DNA of 64,000 nt, taken from the NCBI RefSeq assembly GCF_009828055.1, contig NZ_WTYB01000001.1:1007183-1071182 (forward strand), read 5' to 3'. The notes under the pieces are model-generated. The model was not told the DNA's origin and searched no databases. It saw only the letters and a list, made by a program, of their open reading frames with translations. Positions 18,504 through 27,248 of the stretch are shown in pieces. Source of the DNA: Erythrobacter ramosus (GTDB lineage: Bacteria; Pseudomonadota; Alphaproteobacteria; Sphingomonadales; Sphingomonadaceae). Positions within the stretch are counted from its first letter, which is position 1. The number at the start of each line of letters is the position of its first letter. The translations under genes and the position numbers were made by a program.

Positions 18504-18715
18504 GCGTGTGAGCACACCCGGCGGGTCAGCGTCCTCAAGGGCGCAGTCCGCTTCGGCATCCGGCGGCGCGTGGCTGCCGTGCCGGTCATGATCCCGTGCG
18601 CGCGCGATTGGTGCGCTCCATCGCCTATTGCTACCAGTCTGCTATAGTCCGGTCCTGCGGCTTGCGGGGACAACCGCATCCGGAATGGACCGAACGCGAG
18701 GACAGGCCACAGCCC

Positions 18716-19441
18716 ATGCCCGACAACCGCACCTTCCAGACCCGTCCGCGGCGGCTGAGCTGGCCGCTGATTGCCGGGATTGTGCTGCTGCATCTGGCGG
18801 CGCTCTATGGCCTAGCCCGCGCGCTCGCCCCCGATTTCACCGCCTCGGTTGAGCGTGAGGTGCTGTCGACCTTTACCGTCACCATCACCGCGCCGCCCGA
18901 TCCGCCGCCGCCGGACAATCAGTCCGAACCCGATGAGGGCGCGCAGGGCGATCCGGGGCGTGAAGCGGTCGCTCAGCCGGTGACCAGTCCGCCGCCGCGC
19001 GTTCCGGTGAAACAGAACAGGCCGCTCCCCCGCGCCGCATCGACCGGGACAGCGAATCAATCCGGCGCAGCGGCATCGGGCGACGGTACGGGCGCCGCCG
19101 GGAGCGGAACCGGCACGGGCAGCGGCAATAGCGGCAGCGGGCGCGGCGGGATCGTGGTTTCCAAGCCCGTCCACATCAGCGGCAGCCTCGATAATGCGCG
19201 CGACTATCCGGTGCCGCCCGGAGGCCGTGCCGCGCGGCGCGGTACACAAGTCATCGTCCGGGTGACCGTCGGTACGGACGGCCGCGCGCGGGGGTGTTCT
19301 GTCTATCGCCCCAGTCCTGATCCCGAAGCGGATCGCATCACCTGCCAGCTGGTCGAAGCGCGCCTCGGTTTCCGTCCGGCGACCGATGCCAACGGCAATC
19401 CGGTCGCTGCACCCTTCTATTGGCGCCAGCAGTGGTTCTGA
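18716..19441 (+). CDS. TonB energy transducer
   Basis: 241 residues. One N-terminal membrane segment (about residues 16-35, SWPLIAGIVLLHLAALYGLA) is followed by a proline-rich stretch with DPPPPDN, a Ser/Gly-rich spacer and a TonB C-terminal domain (GTQVIVRVTVGTDGRARGC...). It lies 268 nt after the Oar-like receptor and its terminator, so it has its own promoter, but the placement suggests it powers that receptor. No exbB/exbD genes are near. The ATG at 18716 is chosen because it begins the short cytoplasmic tail before the membrane anchor. Confidence 0.88.
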   Translation: MPDNRTFQTRPRRLSWPLIAGIVLLHLAALYGLARALAPDFTASVEREVLSTFTVTITAPPDPPPPDNQSEPDEGAQGDPGREAVAQPVTSPPPRVPVKQNRPLPRAASTGTANQSGAAASGDGTGAAGSGTGTGSGNSGSGRGGIVVSKPVHISGSLDNARDYPVPPGGRAARRGTQVIVRVTVGTDGRARGCSVYRPSPDPEADRITCQLVEARLGFRPATDANGNPVAAPFYWRQQWF

Positions 19442-19473
19442 TCGGACAAGTGGCGGAATTATATGCAGATCAG

Positions 19474-19494
19474 ACTCGTTTCTGAACAACGAGT
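19474..19494. promoter_or_regulatory. Inverted repeat upstream of manC
   Basis: Perfect 7-bp arms ACTCGTT and AACGAGT separated by 7 nt, ending 33 nt before the manC start and just before an AT-rich TTGTTATAGG that could serve as a -10 region. The size fits a dimeric repressor site. Which regulator is unknown. Confidence 0.4.
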
Positions 19495-19527
19495 TGTTAT
19501 AGGTTTGCCCAAACGAGGGGTATTCGA

Positions 19528-20568
19528 GTGACTGCGATTCATCCTGTGATCTTGTGCGGCGGCAGCGGCACGCGGCTGTGGCCGGTCAGCCGCAAGGCTT
19601 GTCCCAAGCCGTTCCTGCCGCTGGTGAGCGATGAGACGCTGTTCGAACAGGCGGTGCGCCGCGTGGCAGGTGATGATCGCTTTGCGGCCCCCATGGTGGT
19701 GGCAGGTGCGGCCCACGCGGATCTCATTCTCGCGCAGCTAGGCGATACGCCCGGTGCGCGGCTGGTGATCGAACCGGCGGCCAAGAACACCGCCCCTGCC
19801 ATCGCGCTTGCCGCCGCGTTGCTGCCTGAGGATGCGGTGATGCTGGTCTGCCCGAGCGATCACCATATCGCTGACAGCGCCGCCTTCCGCGCCGCCGCGC
19901 TGGCCGCAGCGGCACTGGCACGCGAAGACTATCTCGTCAGCTTCGGCATCGCGGCGGATCGACCCGAGACCGGCTATGGCTACCTGCGGCGCGGGGAGCC
20001 CTTGGCGGGCGGCTTTGCGATCCGCGAATTCGTCGAGAAGCCCGATCTGGCACGGGCCGAGGCCTATCTCGCCAGCGGGGACTATAGCTGGAACGGCGGC
20101 ATCTTCGCCTTCCGCGCCGGGCACCTGCTGGCCGAACTCGCCGCGCACCGCCCGGAGATGGCGCAGCTTGTGCGCGATGCAGTAGCCCGCGGCAAGGATG
20201 ATGGCGCGCGCTTCCACCCGGCGGCTGAACCCTTTGCCGCGATTGACGGGGATTCGATCGACTATGCCGTCATGGAGAACACCGTCCGCGCCGCAATGGT
20301 GCCTGCCAGCATGGGCTGGTCCGATATCGGCAACTGGGCTGCACTGGGTGAAGCGCTGGCGGGAGAGGCGGACGCGGCCGGCAATGTGGTGCGCGGCAGC
20401 GCCGACCTCGCTCAATGCAGCGGCGTCTTTGCCATGAGCGATGGCCCGCGCATTTCGGCGGTGGGCCTTACCGATGTCTGCATCATTGTCTCCGGCGGCG
20501 AGGTGCTGGTCACCACGCGGGACGGCGCACAAGCGGTCGGCAAGCTGCCGGGAGCCGTCAACCAGTGA
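19528..20568 (+). CDS. manC: Mannose-1-phosphate guanylyltransferase
   Basis: 346 residues; makes GDP-mannose from mannose-1-phosphate and GTP for polysaccharides and glycolipids. The nucleotidyltransferase signature GGSGTRLWPVSRKACPKPF starts at residue 11, and the FVEKPD and WNGGIFAF motifs follow. It lacks the C-terminal isomerase domain found in the fused AlgA/ManC type. That activity is supplied by the next gene, whose GTG overlaps this stop. GTG start with an AGGGG ribosome site. Confidence 0.92.
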   Translation: MTAIHPVILCGGSGTRLWPVSRKACPKPFLPLVSDETLFEQAVRRVAGDDRFAAPMVVAGAAHADLILAQLGDTPGARLVIEPAAKNTAPAIALAAALLPEDAVMLVCPSDHHIADSAAFRAAALAAAALAREDYLVSFGIAADRPETGYGYLRRGEPLAGGFAIREFVEKPDLARAEAYLASGDYSWNGGIFAFRAGHLLAELAAHRPEMAQLVRDAVARGKDDGARFHPAAEPFAAIDGDSIDYAVMENTVRAAMVPASMGWSDIGNWAALGEALAGEADAAGNVVRGSADLAQCSGVFAMSDGPRISAVGLTDVCIIVSGGEVLVTTRDGAQAVGKLPGAVNQ

Positions 20569-21365
20569 CCGCGCGCCAGCTTCCCACCCGCATGGTCGAC
20601 AAGGTCTGGGGCCGCGACGTCCTGCCCGCGCCGTTCGTGGCGCCTGCTGGTGAGCGGATCGGCGAGATCTGGTTCGAACCTCCGCCTGAAGTGCCGCAGG
20701 TGCTGGTGAAGTACCTCTTCACCTCTGAAAAGCTGTCGGTGCAGGTCCATCCCTCCGATGACACCGCGCAGGCGGGCGAAGCGGGTAAGGAAGAGTGCTG
20801 GCTGGTGCTCGACGCCGAACCTGACGCGCGCCTCGCCATCGGGTTCGAGCGCGACGTGACCCCCGAGGAAATCGCAGCCGCCGCGCTGGATGGCACGATC
20901 GAGGCGCTGCTCACTTGGCACCCGGCGCGGGCGGGCGATCTGTTCTATCTGCCTGCTGGCACCGTCCACGCCATCGGCCCCGGCCTGTCGCTGGTCGAAG
21001 TCCAGCAGACGAGCGACACCACCTTCCGTCTCTACGACTATGGCCGCCCGCGTGAATTGCATCTGGAGCGCGCGCTCGCGGTGGCCGATGGCGTGCCCTA
21101 TGCCGCCGAGCACCGGCGCTCGATTGCCAGGGGACCCGTGCTCGTCGATGGCCCGCATTTCCGGCTCGACCGGATCGAAGGCGCGCCCGATGCCGCCACG
21201 CTTGATGCCTATGCCGGCGCGCTGCTGGTGCTGCCGCTCGCAGGCGAGGTTGCCGCGCGCGATGGATCTGTGCGGGCTGGGGCGGGGGAGTGTCTGGTGG
21301 CCGAAGGTCTCGCCAGCTTGGATTTCAGGCGGGCAGAAGTGACGCTGCTGACCCGCGCGGCCTAG
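20565..21365 (+). CDS. manA: Class I mannose-6-phosphate isomerase
   Basis: 266 residues; interconverts fructose-6-phosphate and mannose-6-phosphate. Zinc-site motifs SVQVHPSD (about residue 57), ECWLVLDAEP and the later YLPAGTVHAIGPG are present. The GTG start overlaps the manC stop (GTGA), implying translational coupling. An ATG nine codons downstream is an alternative start. A phosphomannomutase would complete the pathway but is not in this window. Confidence 0.9.
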   Translation: MTARQLPTRMVDKVWGRDVLPAPFVAPAGERIGEIWFEPPPEVPQVLVKYLFTSEKLSVQVHPSDDTAQAGEAGKEECWLVLDAEPDARLAIGFERDVTPEEIAAAALDGTIEALLTWHPARAGDLFYLPAGTVHAIGPGLSLVEVQQTSDTTFRLYDYGRPRELHLERALAVADGVPYAAEHRRSIARGPVLVDGPHFRLDRIEGAPDAATLDAYAGALLVLPLAGEVAARDGSVRAGAGECLVAEGLASLDFRRAEVTLLTRAA

Positions 21366-21368
21366 GCC

Positions 21369-23918
21369 TCAGGCGTCGGCCAGCAAGCGTTCGATCTCGG
21401 TCATGCCGTAAGGCTTGCGCAGCACGGCTGCCGCTCCCAGCCGCTCAAAACTGCCCGCACCTTCGGCATAGCCGGTCGCTAGTACGAAGCGCACGCCAGC
21501 GGCGCGCAAGGCATCGGCAATCGGTTCAGACGATTCGCCGCCCAGGTTAAAGTCGATGATCGCGAAATCGGGCGGGCTGTCGGCAATCGCCGCCAAGGCG
21601 CCGGTGACTGAGCTTTCGAGCTGCACATCGCCCACGCCCAGACGCTTGAGGTTCTCCTCGGTATCGAGCGCGATGATGATGCTGTCCTCGACCACCAGCA
21701 CGCGCCCCGGCTGACTGGCGGCGGACTGGGGCGCGGGAATGCGCTGCGGCTCGGGCGGGCGCGGAGGGAGATTGCGGGCCTCCCTGTCGGGCGCAGTGAG
21801 ATAGCGCGCGGGGACGAGGAAATCCGCTTCCACGCCGGCCAGCTTGTACCGCACATCGGCCTCTCCGCCGAGGTCGTGCGGGACTGAGCGGTTGATGATG
21901 GTCGATCCGAAGCCCGACCGGGTCGGCGCGGTGACAGGCGGGCCGCCCGCCTCGCGCCAGCGCAGCGACAGATCGCCAAAGGCGGTGCGCGCGAGGGTCA
22001 CCTCGACCGATCCGGCGCGGGCCGATAGGCTGCCATACTTGGCGGAATTGGTCGCCAGTTCATGTACCACCAGCGCGAGGATGGTATAGGCTTCGGGCGC
22101 GACCAGCACGTCGTCACCCACCAGCCGGACCCGCGCGCGGTCCGCACCGCAATAGGGGGCCAGCTCCGCCTCGATCAGGCGCATCAGGCTGGCCGGTCCC
22201 CAGTTTCGCGCGGTGATATTGTCATGCGCCGCCGCCAGCGCGGCGATCCTGCCGCCGATGATGGCTGCGAAGCCGGGCACGCTCAGCGCCTCGGCTTGCG
22301 ATTGGGCGACCAGCGCGCGGATCAGGCCGAGGATGTTGCGCACCCGGTGATTGAGTTCGGCGATCAGCAGGTCCTGCTGCTCGGCGGCGCGGGCGCGTTC
22401 GCGGGTCAGATCCTCGCTCATGCGCAGGATCACTTCGATCAGCGTCCGGCGCAACCGCGCGGCGATCTCGCATTCATCGGCGCTCCAATCGGCGCTGTGG
22501 CCGCGCACGGTTTCGGCCCAGGCGGCAAAGCTGGAACGCGGCTGGAGCAACTCGCCCGGAGCCGCCGCCGCCTTGGTCGGGTCGCCGGCCCAGGTCACCA
22601 CCCGGTCAAGCGGGCGACGCCACAGCACCAGCGAATCACGCGTGCCGCGCGATAGCGGCAGCACCAGCGCGCCAGCCGCCCGGTGAGCGAAACCGGCGGC
22701 TTCGGGGATCTGGTCGGCGAGCCGCGTGCTTGAATGGGTCGCCCCACCCAGCGTGCTGGCGAGCAGCGGCGCGATGGCGCGGAATTCGGCCTCACTGGGC
22801 GCTTCGCCGCTGGCGCGGTATTCGCCGTCGGCGAACAGCGAGATGCCGTCATGCTGGATCGTGCCGCGCAGCAGCTCCTCGATCATCGGCAGACTGTCAG
22901 CCAGCGTCACGCCGCCAGCCAGCCGCAGCAGCAGCCGGTCGTTCAATTGCCGCGCGCGTTCCCGCAAAGCCTCGGCCTGCGCCACCAGAATGCGGTCGAG
23001 CATCAGCGAGAAGGTCTGGCTCAGCAATTCGGCCACAGTGCGTAGCGAGTAGGGCGGCAGGCGCGCTTCGCGGTGGTGGCAGGAGATCATGCCCCACAGC
23101 CGGTCATGCCGGACGATCGCAATCGCCAGTGACGCACCCACGCCCATGTTGCGCATATAGGCGAGGTGCATCTTGGAGTGGGAGCGCAGCATCGACATCG
23201 ACAGGTCGAGCGGTGCGCCGTCCGGGCCGGTCGCGGGAAGGATTGGGACGGGGTCCGAATCCATGTCGGCGATGATGCGGAAGCGGTTACGGCGGAACAG
23301 TTCTCGCGCCTGTTGCGGGATATCGGCAGCCGGGTAGCGCAGGCCCTTGAAGGGTTCGAGCGCTTCGTCGCGATCCTCGGCGATCACCTCGCCGCTCTCG
23401 TCGGGGTGGAAGCGGTAGACCATCACCCGGTCATAGCCGGTCATCTGCCGCACCAGCCGCGCGGCGGTGTCGCACAGGGCAGCGACGCTTGTGGCCTGTT
23501 CCAGCTGCGCGATCACGGGGACGATCATGCTGACATGGTCGGCGAAGTCATTGCGGGCGTGGTGTTCGAACTCGATCACCCGCAGCCCGCCGCTGACGTG
23601 CACCGCGCAGTCGAACAGCTGGCCCTTGCCGCTCAGATCAAGCCCGAAGCGGCGTTCGAGAGTGTCGACCCCGGTGAGCCCGGCGAAGGCCTGGTTGAGC
23701 GCCGCCAGGGCTTCAGGGGCGATAATGGCGGCCAGCGGTGTGCCAGTGGCGGGCCGGTCTGCCAGCCCGAGCAAATCGGCGATATTGGCGGACGCCTGCA
23801 CCACCCGGCCCTGCGGATCAGCGGCGATCAACCCGCCGAAGTTCTGGACCGCAGCGATATGGTGGATCGCCTCGCGGTCACACTCGGAGAGTGTGTCGTT
23901 GCGCTGGTGGAGGTTCAT
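21369..23918 (-). CDS. bphP: Bacteriophytochrome HWE-family histidine kinase with C-terminal receiver
   Basis: 849 residues: PAS (about 15-115), GAF (130-300), PHY (310-490), HWE kinase (505-700) and REC (738-849). The biliverdin-binding cysteine is C13 in SECDREAIHH. PAADIP (196-201) holds the chromophore aspartate, and H251 lies in HSKMHLAYMRNMG. The PHY tongue motif PRSSF is at 460-464. The kinase H-box is ELNHRVRNI with H524, the N-box HELATNSAKYG (N624), and a WRE element near 655. The receiver has D789 and K835. It is therefore a complete red/far-red photosensor with an internal phosphoacceptor, probably hybrid signalling. Its ATG overlaps the heme oxygenase stop. Confidence 0.93.
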   Translation of the reverse strand: MNLHQRNDTLSECDREAIHHIAAVQNFGGLIAADPQGRVVQASANIADLLGLADRPATGTPLAAIIAPEALAALNQAFAGLTGVDTLERRFGLDLSGKGQLFDCAVHVSGGLRVIEFEHHARNDFADHVSMIVPVIAQLEQATSVAALCDTAARLVRQMTGYDRVMVYRFHPDESGEVIAEDRDEALEPFKGLRYPAADIPQQARELFRRNRFRIIADMDSDPVPILPATGPDGAPLDLSMSMLRSHSKMHLAYMRNMGVGASLAIAIVRHDRLWGMISCHHREARLPPYSLRTVAELLSQTFSLMLDRILVAQAEALRERARQLNDRLLLRLAGGVTLADSLPMIEELLRGTIQHDGISLFADGEYRASGEAPSEAEFRAIAPLLASTLGGATHSSTRLADQIPEAAGFAHRAAGALVLPLSRGTRDSLVLWRRPLDRVVTWAGDPTKAAAAPGELLQPRSSFAAWAETVRGHSADWSADECEIAARLRRTLIEVILRMSEDLTRERARAAEQQDLLIAELNHRVRNILGLIRALVAQSQAEALSVPGFAAIIGGRIAALAAAHDNITARNWGPASLMRLIEAELAPYCGADRARVRLVGDDVLVAPEAYTILALVVHELATNSAKYGSLSARAGSVEVTLARTAFGDLSLRWREAGGPPVTAPTRSGFGSTIINRSVPHDLGGEADVRYKLAGVEADFLVPARYLTAPDREARNLPPRPPEPQRIPAPQSAASQPGRVLVVEDSIIIALDTEENLKRLGVGDVQLESSVTGALAAIADSPPDFAIIDFNLGGESSEPIADALRAAGVRFVLATGYAEGAGSFERLGAAAVLRKPYGMTEIERLLADA

Positions 23919-24505
23919 GCCGGCAGGCTTTCAGGTGCGTGACCATGCTCAGCCACCGCAAGGAAATGAGCGAAGACCGCCTCGGCGGCGCGGGTCGCAC
24001 CTTCTGCTTCGTCCGGTTCGGCAGGGCGTTCGATCCGGGCGCGAAGCCCTTGCCAGAAGGCCATCATCGTGTCGTCGCCGAGAAAGGCGGTGGGCCATTC
24101 GCCGCCGCCGATCCGGGCGACCTGCTTGGCAATCGCCCGGTTGCCGAGCGCCGATCCGGCCAGCACCCAAGCCGTGCCGAGCGCCTCACCTGCGGCAGGC
24201 TTGCTCGCGGTCAGACCCGGCGCGGGCGCAGGCAACCCCAGCCCGAGCGCGGCGAGATCGCGGGCGAGCAGCGGGGTCTGCGGCGGAGGGGAAAGATCGC
24301 CGGGCGCATGGTGCGCCAGCCAGTCTTCCAGCGGCACACGCGCGGCGTGCTGGAGCGCGAGAAAGCGGGCGTAATCGGAGCGGGTCTGCCAGCCGCTCGC
24401 GGCCTGCATGGCGTGATCGAGCAGGTCATGCGCGGCCATGGTGGCAGCGCGCAGGTGCGTTCTCAGGCTGTCGTCTGCCGCTGCACTATCCTTGACCGGT
24501 GCCAT
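23915..24505 (-). CDS. bphO: Biliverdin-producing heme oxygenase
   Basis: 196 residues. Heme oxygenase opens heme to biliverdin, the chromophore of the phytochrome encoded next. The proximal-histidine helix is LRAATMAAHDLLDHAM and the distal helix is represented by LAGSALGNRAIAK. The ATGA overlap with bphP shows tight coupling, and no other role is needed. Start at 24505 is preferred; in-frame ATGs 15-20 codons upstream are possible. A PpsR-type palindrome lies 95 nt upstream. Confidence 0.88.
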   Translation of the reverse strand: MAPVKDSAAADDSLRTHLRAATMAAHDLLDHAMQAASGWQTRSDYARFLALQHAARVPLEDWLAHHAPGDLSPPPQTPLLARDLAALGLGLPAPAPGLTASKPAAGEALGTAWVLAGSALGNRAIAKQVARIGGGEWPTAFLGDDTMMAFWQGLRARIERPAEPDEAEGATRAAEAVFAHFLAVAEHGHAPESLPA

Positions 24506-24601
24506 ACCACCCGTCCTTTCCGCCCGAATCGGCCCCGCAGCCGAATTGCCCATCGTCCTCGGCATCTGATCCGAGTGTAAGGCAAGTTAGGCAGTTATCT
24601 G

Positions 24602-24619
24602 TGTCAAATAATTATGACA
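24602..24619. promoter_or_regulatory. PpsR/CrtJ-type box upstream of bphO-bphP
   Basis: TGTC-AAATAATTAT-GACA exactly matches TGTN12ACA with the extended TGTC...GACA arms; the palindrome continues to TGTGTCA/TGACACA (24600-24621). PpsR/CrtJ is the aerobic repressor of bacteriochlorophyll and carotenoid genes in purple bacteria and aerobic phototrophs. It lies in the only promoter region that serves the heme oxygenase-phytochrome operon. Confidence 0.65.
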
Positions 24620-24689
24620 CATGGGCGGGGGCTTGGCAAACGAAACCGGGGCGAAACCGAAGCGAAATCAGGTCGCGTAGGCCCGATAG

Positions 24690-24989
24690 TCAGGGCGCGA
24701 GCAGCCGCCCGCCTTCCTTCTTCACTGCCGCTTCCAACGGCCCCTTCATCACGCTGAGCAGCAGCGGAAGGTCCATTTCGATCACCACCTCGTGATCGCG
24801 CACTTCGACCCCGCCGGGGATGGTCTGGCCGACCACCTGCGCGGTGATCGTCATCCGGTCTTCATTCGGCCAGTCGGTCGTCACCTTGGCGAGGCCCGGC
24901 GGAAAGAAGCTGCCGATCTCGTCTGCATGAGCGCGCATCCGGCGGCGCACTTCATCCTTGGTGAGATCATGGGGAAGGGTCACGCGCAT
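24690..24989 (-). CDS. Polyhydroxyalkanoate system family protein
   Basis: 99 residues. It starts MRVTLPHDLTKDEVRRRM and continues with a WPNEDRMTITAQ strand region; this pattern is that of the PHA granule-associated family (PHA_gran_rgn). Role is inferred from the family name only; no PHA synthase is nearby. It follows the XpaC-like gene by 3 nt in a three-gene operon with telA. Confidence 0.75.
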   Translation of the reverse strand: MRVTLPHDLTKDEVRRRMRAHADEIGSFFPPGLAKVTTDWPNEDRMTITAQVVGQTIPGGVEVRDHEVVIEMDLPLLLSVMKGPLEAAVKKEGGRLLAP

Positions 24990-24992
24990 GGC

Positions 24993-25820
24993 TCAGCGCT
25001 CCTGCTTGCTAGGGACGGCCGAGAAATCGGGGAGGGGCACGCCGGTATCGGGCATCCCGCCGCCGCCGGTCAGATCCTCCAGCGCTTCGGCCCCGCCATA
25101 GCGGTATTCGAGATAGCGGCTCTTGATCGCCAGATCATCCAGCGCGCCTTCGGCCAGCCGCCGGGTGACGCGGTCAACTTCGCCCGAAAGCTTGGTGAGG
25201 CTGTCGGTGAGGCGCGCATCGGCGGTCTTACCGGCATATTCCTCGGCGCGCAGATGCACCGGAACCTTGCGGTAGTTGTCGATCGTCTCGGGGATGTATT
25301 CGCCGACAAGCTCGCGCACTTCGGCCATCGCCGGTTCGTTGTCGCCGAGACCCTTCAATTGCAGCCCCAGCGCATCGAGCTGCACCCCCAGCTGATCGAC
25401 CAGCGCCTGTGCGGGCGGGGGAAGTGCCGGGCGCTGCGCCTCGAGCCAGATTTCCGTGCGCGCGACCATTGCCTGCGGGTTGCCCTGCTTCAGCTCGGCG
25501 CGCTTGGGCACCTTGACCTTGGGAAAGCTCGAAAACACGGCGACCGCAACAGCCGTGGCGATGACCACCGCCATGACGCCCCAGAACCCGATGCCGTTGA
25601 GGAACGCGCCCGCAATCCCCGCACCCAGCCAGATCGAAAAGATCGCCAGCGCGACATTGCGCACCTTGGTGAGCAGGCTTTTCATCTTCAGCTCAGCCGA
25701 GGCCTTGCCGATGCTTGCCCCACGCAGGCCAGGCCGGTGGGTCCCGCCATCGCGCTGCACCGCGAGGCTGGTTTTCGCCTCGCGCAGGATGCGGTCGCTC
25801 TCGCGGGTCGTGTCGGGCAT
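24993..25820 (-). CDS. XpaC-like membrane protein (5-bromo-4-chloroindolyl phosphate hydrolysis family)
   Basis: 275 residues. Two adjoining hydrophobic segments (about 52-92) sit between a short basic N-terminus and a long helical cytoplasmic domain. Family members are found beside TelA in many bacteria and were named from an old phenotype; the biochemical role is not known. Its ATG shares one base with the telA stop. Confidence 0.7.
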   Translation of the reverse strand: MPDTTRESDRILREAKTSLAVQRDGGTHRPGLRGASIGKASAELKMKSLLTKVRNVALAIFSIWLGAGIAGAFLNGIGFWGVMAVVIATAVAVAVFSSFPKVKVPKRAELKQGNPQAMVARTEIWLEAQRPALPPPAQALVDQLGVQLDALGLQLKGLGDNEPAMAEVRELVGEYIPETIDNYRKVPVHLRAEEYAGKTADARLTDSLTKLSGEVDRVTRRLAEGALDDLAIKSRYLEYRYGGAEALEDLTGGGGMPDTGVPLPDFSAVPSKQER

Positions 25821-27031
25821 TATTTATCCAGTGCCAGCAGCGAGGGCGTCTGCGAAGCAACCTTGGCCTGCGCCTGCGATTGCCCTTCGGCCCGCGCGAT
25901 ATAGCCCTTCGACTTCTCGACCTCGGCGGTCAGCACGGTGACGGTTTGCTTCATCGAATCGAGCGCACGGACCTTGAAATTGTCCACCTCGTCCATCGTG
26001 TCATAGATGTTCTGGAAGGCGCGTTGCAGCGTTTCGAGCGGAATCGTGGAGGACGCCGCCTGTTCGTGGATCTGCGCAGTCTGTTCGCGCAGCAGCGTGC
26101 TGGTCGAATCGATGATGTCGCTGGTGGTCTTGTTCAATGCGGTGATCTGGCCGAGCACGAGGCGCTGGTTAGTCATCGCCTGTGCCACGGTCACCGCGGT
26201 GCGCAGCGCGCCAACCGTGGTGGTGCTGGCGCGGTCGACGCCCTTGACCAGTTCGACATTGTTCTTCTTCACCAGATCGAGCGCGAGGTAGCCCTGCACG
26301 CTCACCGCCATCTGGGTCAGCAGATCCTGCGTGCGCTGGCGGACATAGAACAGCGCGCTTTCCCGCAAGGCCTTGGCCTTGGCCGGATCGGAGCTGTCGA
26401 GTTCAAGCGCCTTCGCCTCCAGCCGCGCATCGAGCGTCTTGGCGATGTGAATCATCTGCTCCAGCTCGCCCATCGCCGCCCACAGCTTCTGCCGCTCGGT
26501 ATCGATCGCCGCGTTGTCGAGGTGCAGTTCCTTCTTGCCGCTTTCCAACCGCTGGAGGATGGATGAAATATGCCCCTGCGCGGATGTGTAGCTGTCGAAA
26601 TAATTCTTCAGCTTGTTGCCGAACGGAATGATCCCGAGGATCTTGCGCGGGCCAGACAATTTGCCCTTGCGGCCGGGATCGAGATCTTCGACCGTGCGGC
26701 GCAGTTCGGCCAAGTCCTTGCCCACCGTGCCATCACCGTCCATCGCGCGCACCGGGCGATCAAGGAAGCGGTTCGACATGGCAGCGGCCGAGCGGATCTG
26801 TTCCTGACCCATCCGGGTGATCTGATCGACCTTCTCGCCAAAAGCGGGCGAATTGGCGTCGATCGTCACCAGTTCATTGACGAAGGCATCGACTTTGGTG
26901 TCGAGCTTGGACTTCTGCTCGGTCGAAACCGGCACAAGGCCGGCCGCCTGTTCTGGCGCGACCTGCGGCACCGGATCGGGCGGGGTGAGCGAGAAGGGGG
27001 TCGCGGTTGCCGTCTGCGTTTCGGTGCTCAT
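25820..27031 (-). CDS. Toxic anion resistance protein TelA family
   Basis: 403 residues, soluble and almost all helical, with the TelA core (GKLSGPRKILGIIPFGNKLKNYFDSY at about 127-152, and a long central coiled region). TelA homologues are linked to tellurite resistance and, more generally, to envelope stress. First gene of a telA-xpaC-PHA operon with one-base and three-base spacings. The 217-nt region upstream is shared with the divergent DUF389 gene. Confidence 0.85.
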   Translation of the reverse strand: MSTETQTATATPFSLTPPDPVPQVAPEQAAGLVPVSTEQKSKLDTKVDAFVNELVTIDANSPAFGEKVDQITRMGQEQIRSAAAMSNRFLDRPVRAMDGDGTVGKDLAELRRTVEDLDPGRKGKLSGPRKILGIIPFGNKLKNYFDSYTSAQGHISSILQRLESGKKELHLDNAAIDTERQKLWAAMGELEQMIHIAKTLDARLEAKALELDSSDPAKAKALRESALFYVRQRTQDLLTQMAVSVQGYLALDLVKKNNVELVKGVDRASTTTVGALRTAVTVAQAMTNQRLVLGQITALNKTTSDIIDSTSTLLREQTAQIHEQAASSTIPLETLQRAFQNIYDTMDEVDNFKVRALDSMKQTVTVLTAEVEKSKGYIARAEGQSQAQAKVASQTPSLLALDK

Positions 27032-27248
27032 GCCAGTTCGTGCTCCCTCAAACCCGCGCCGCAGCGTCAGGGCAATCGCTACTGTATTAGTGATCTAAAA
27101 CACGCCTTTCAAGCGGGCTTGATGATCGTAAGCCGGAATGGCCCCTCGCGTCCATCGCGCTGAGGGCGTTCCGCGTCAGGGTTTGCTTGGCAATCGCGGA
27201 TGCTGCAAGCTATCGCTGGATACAGGACACACGGCCAAGGGCTTCTTG

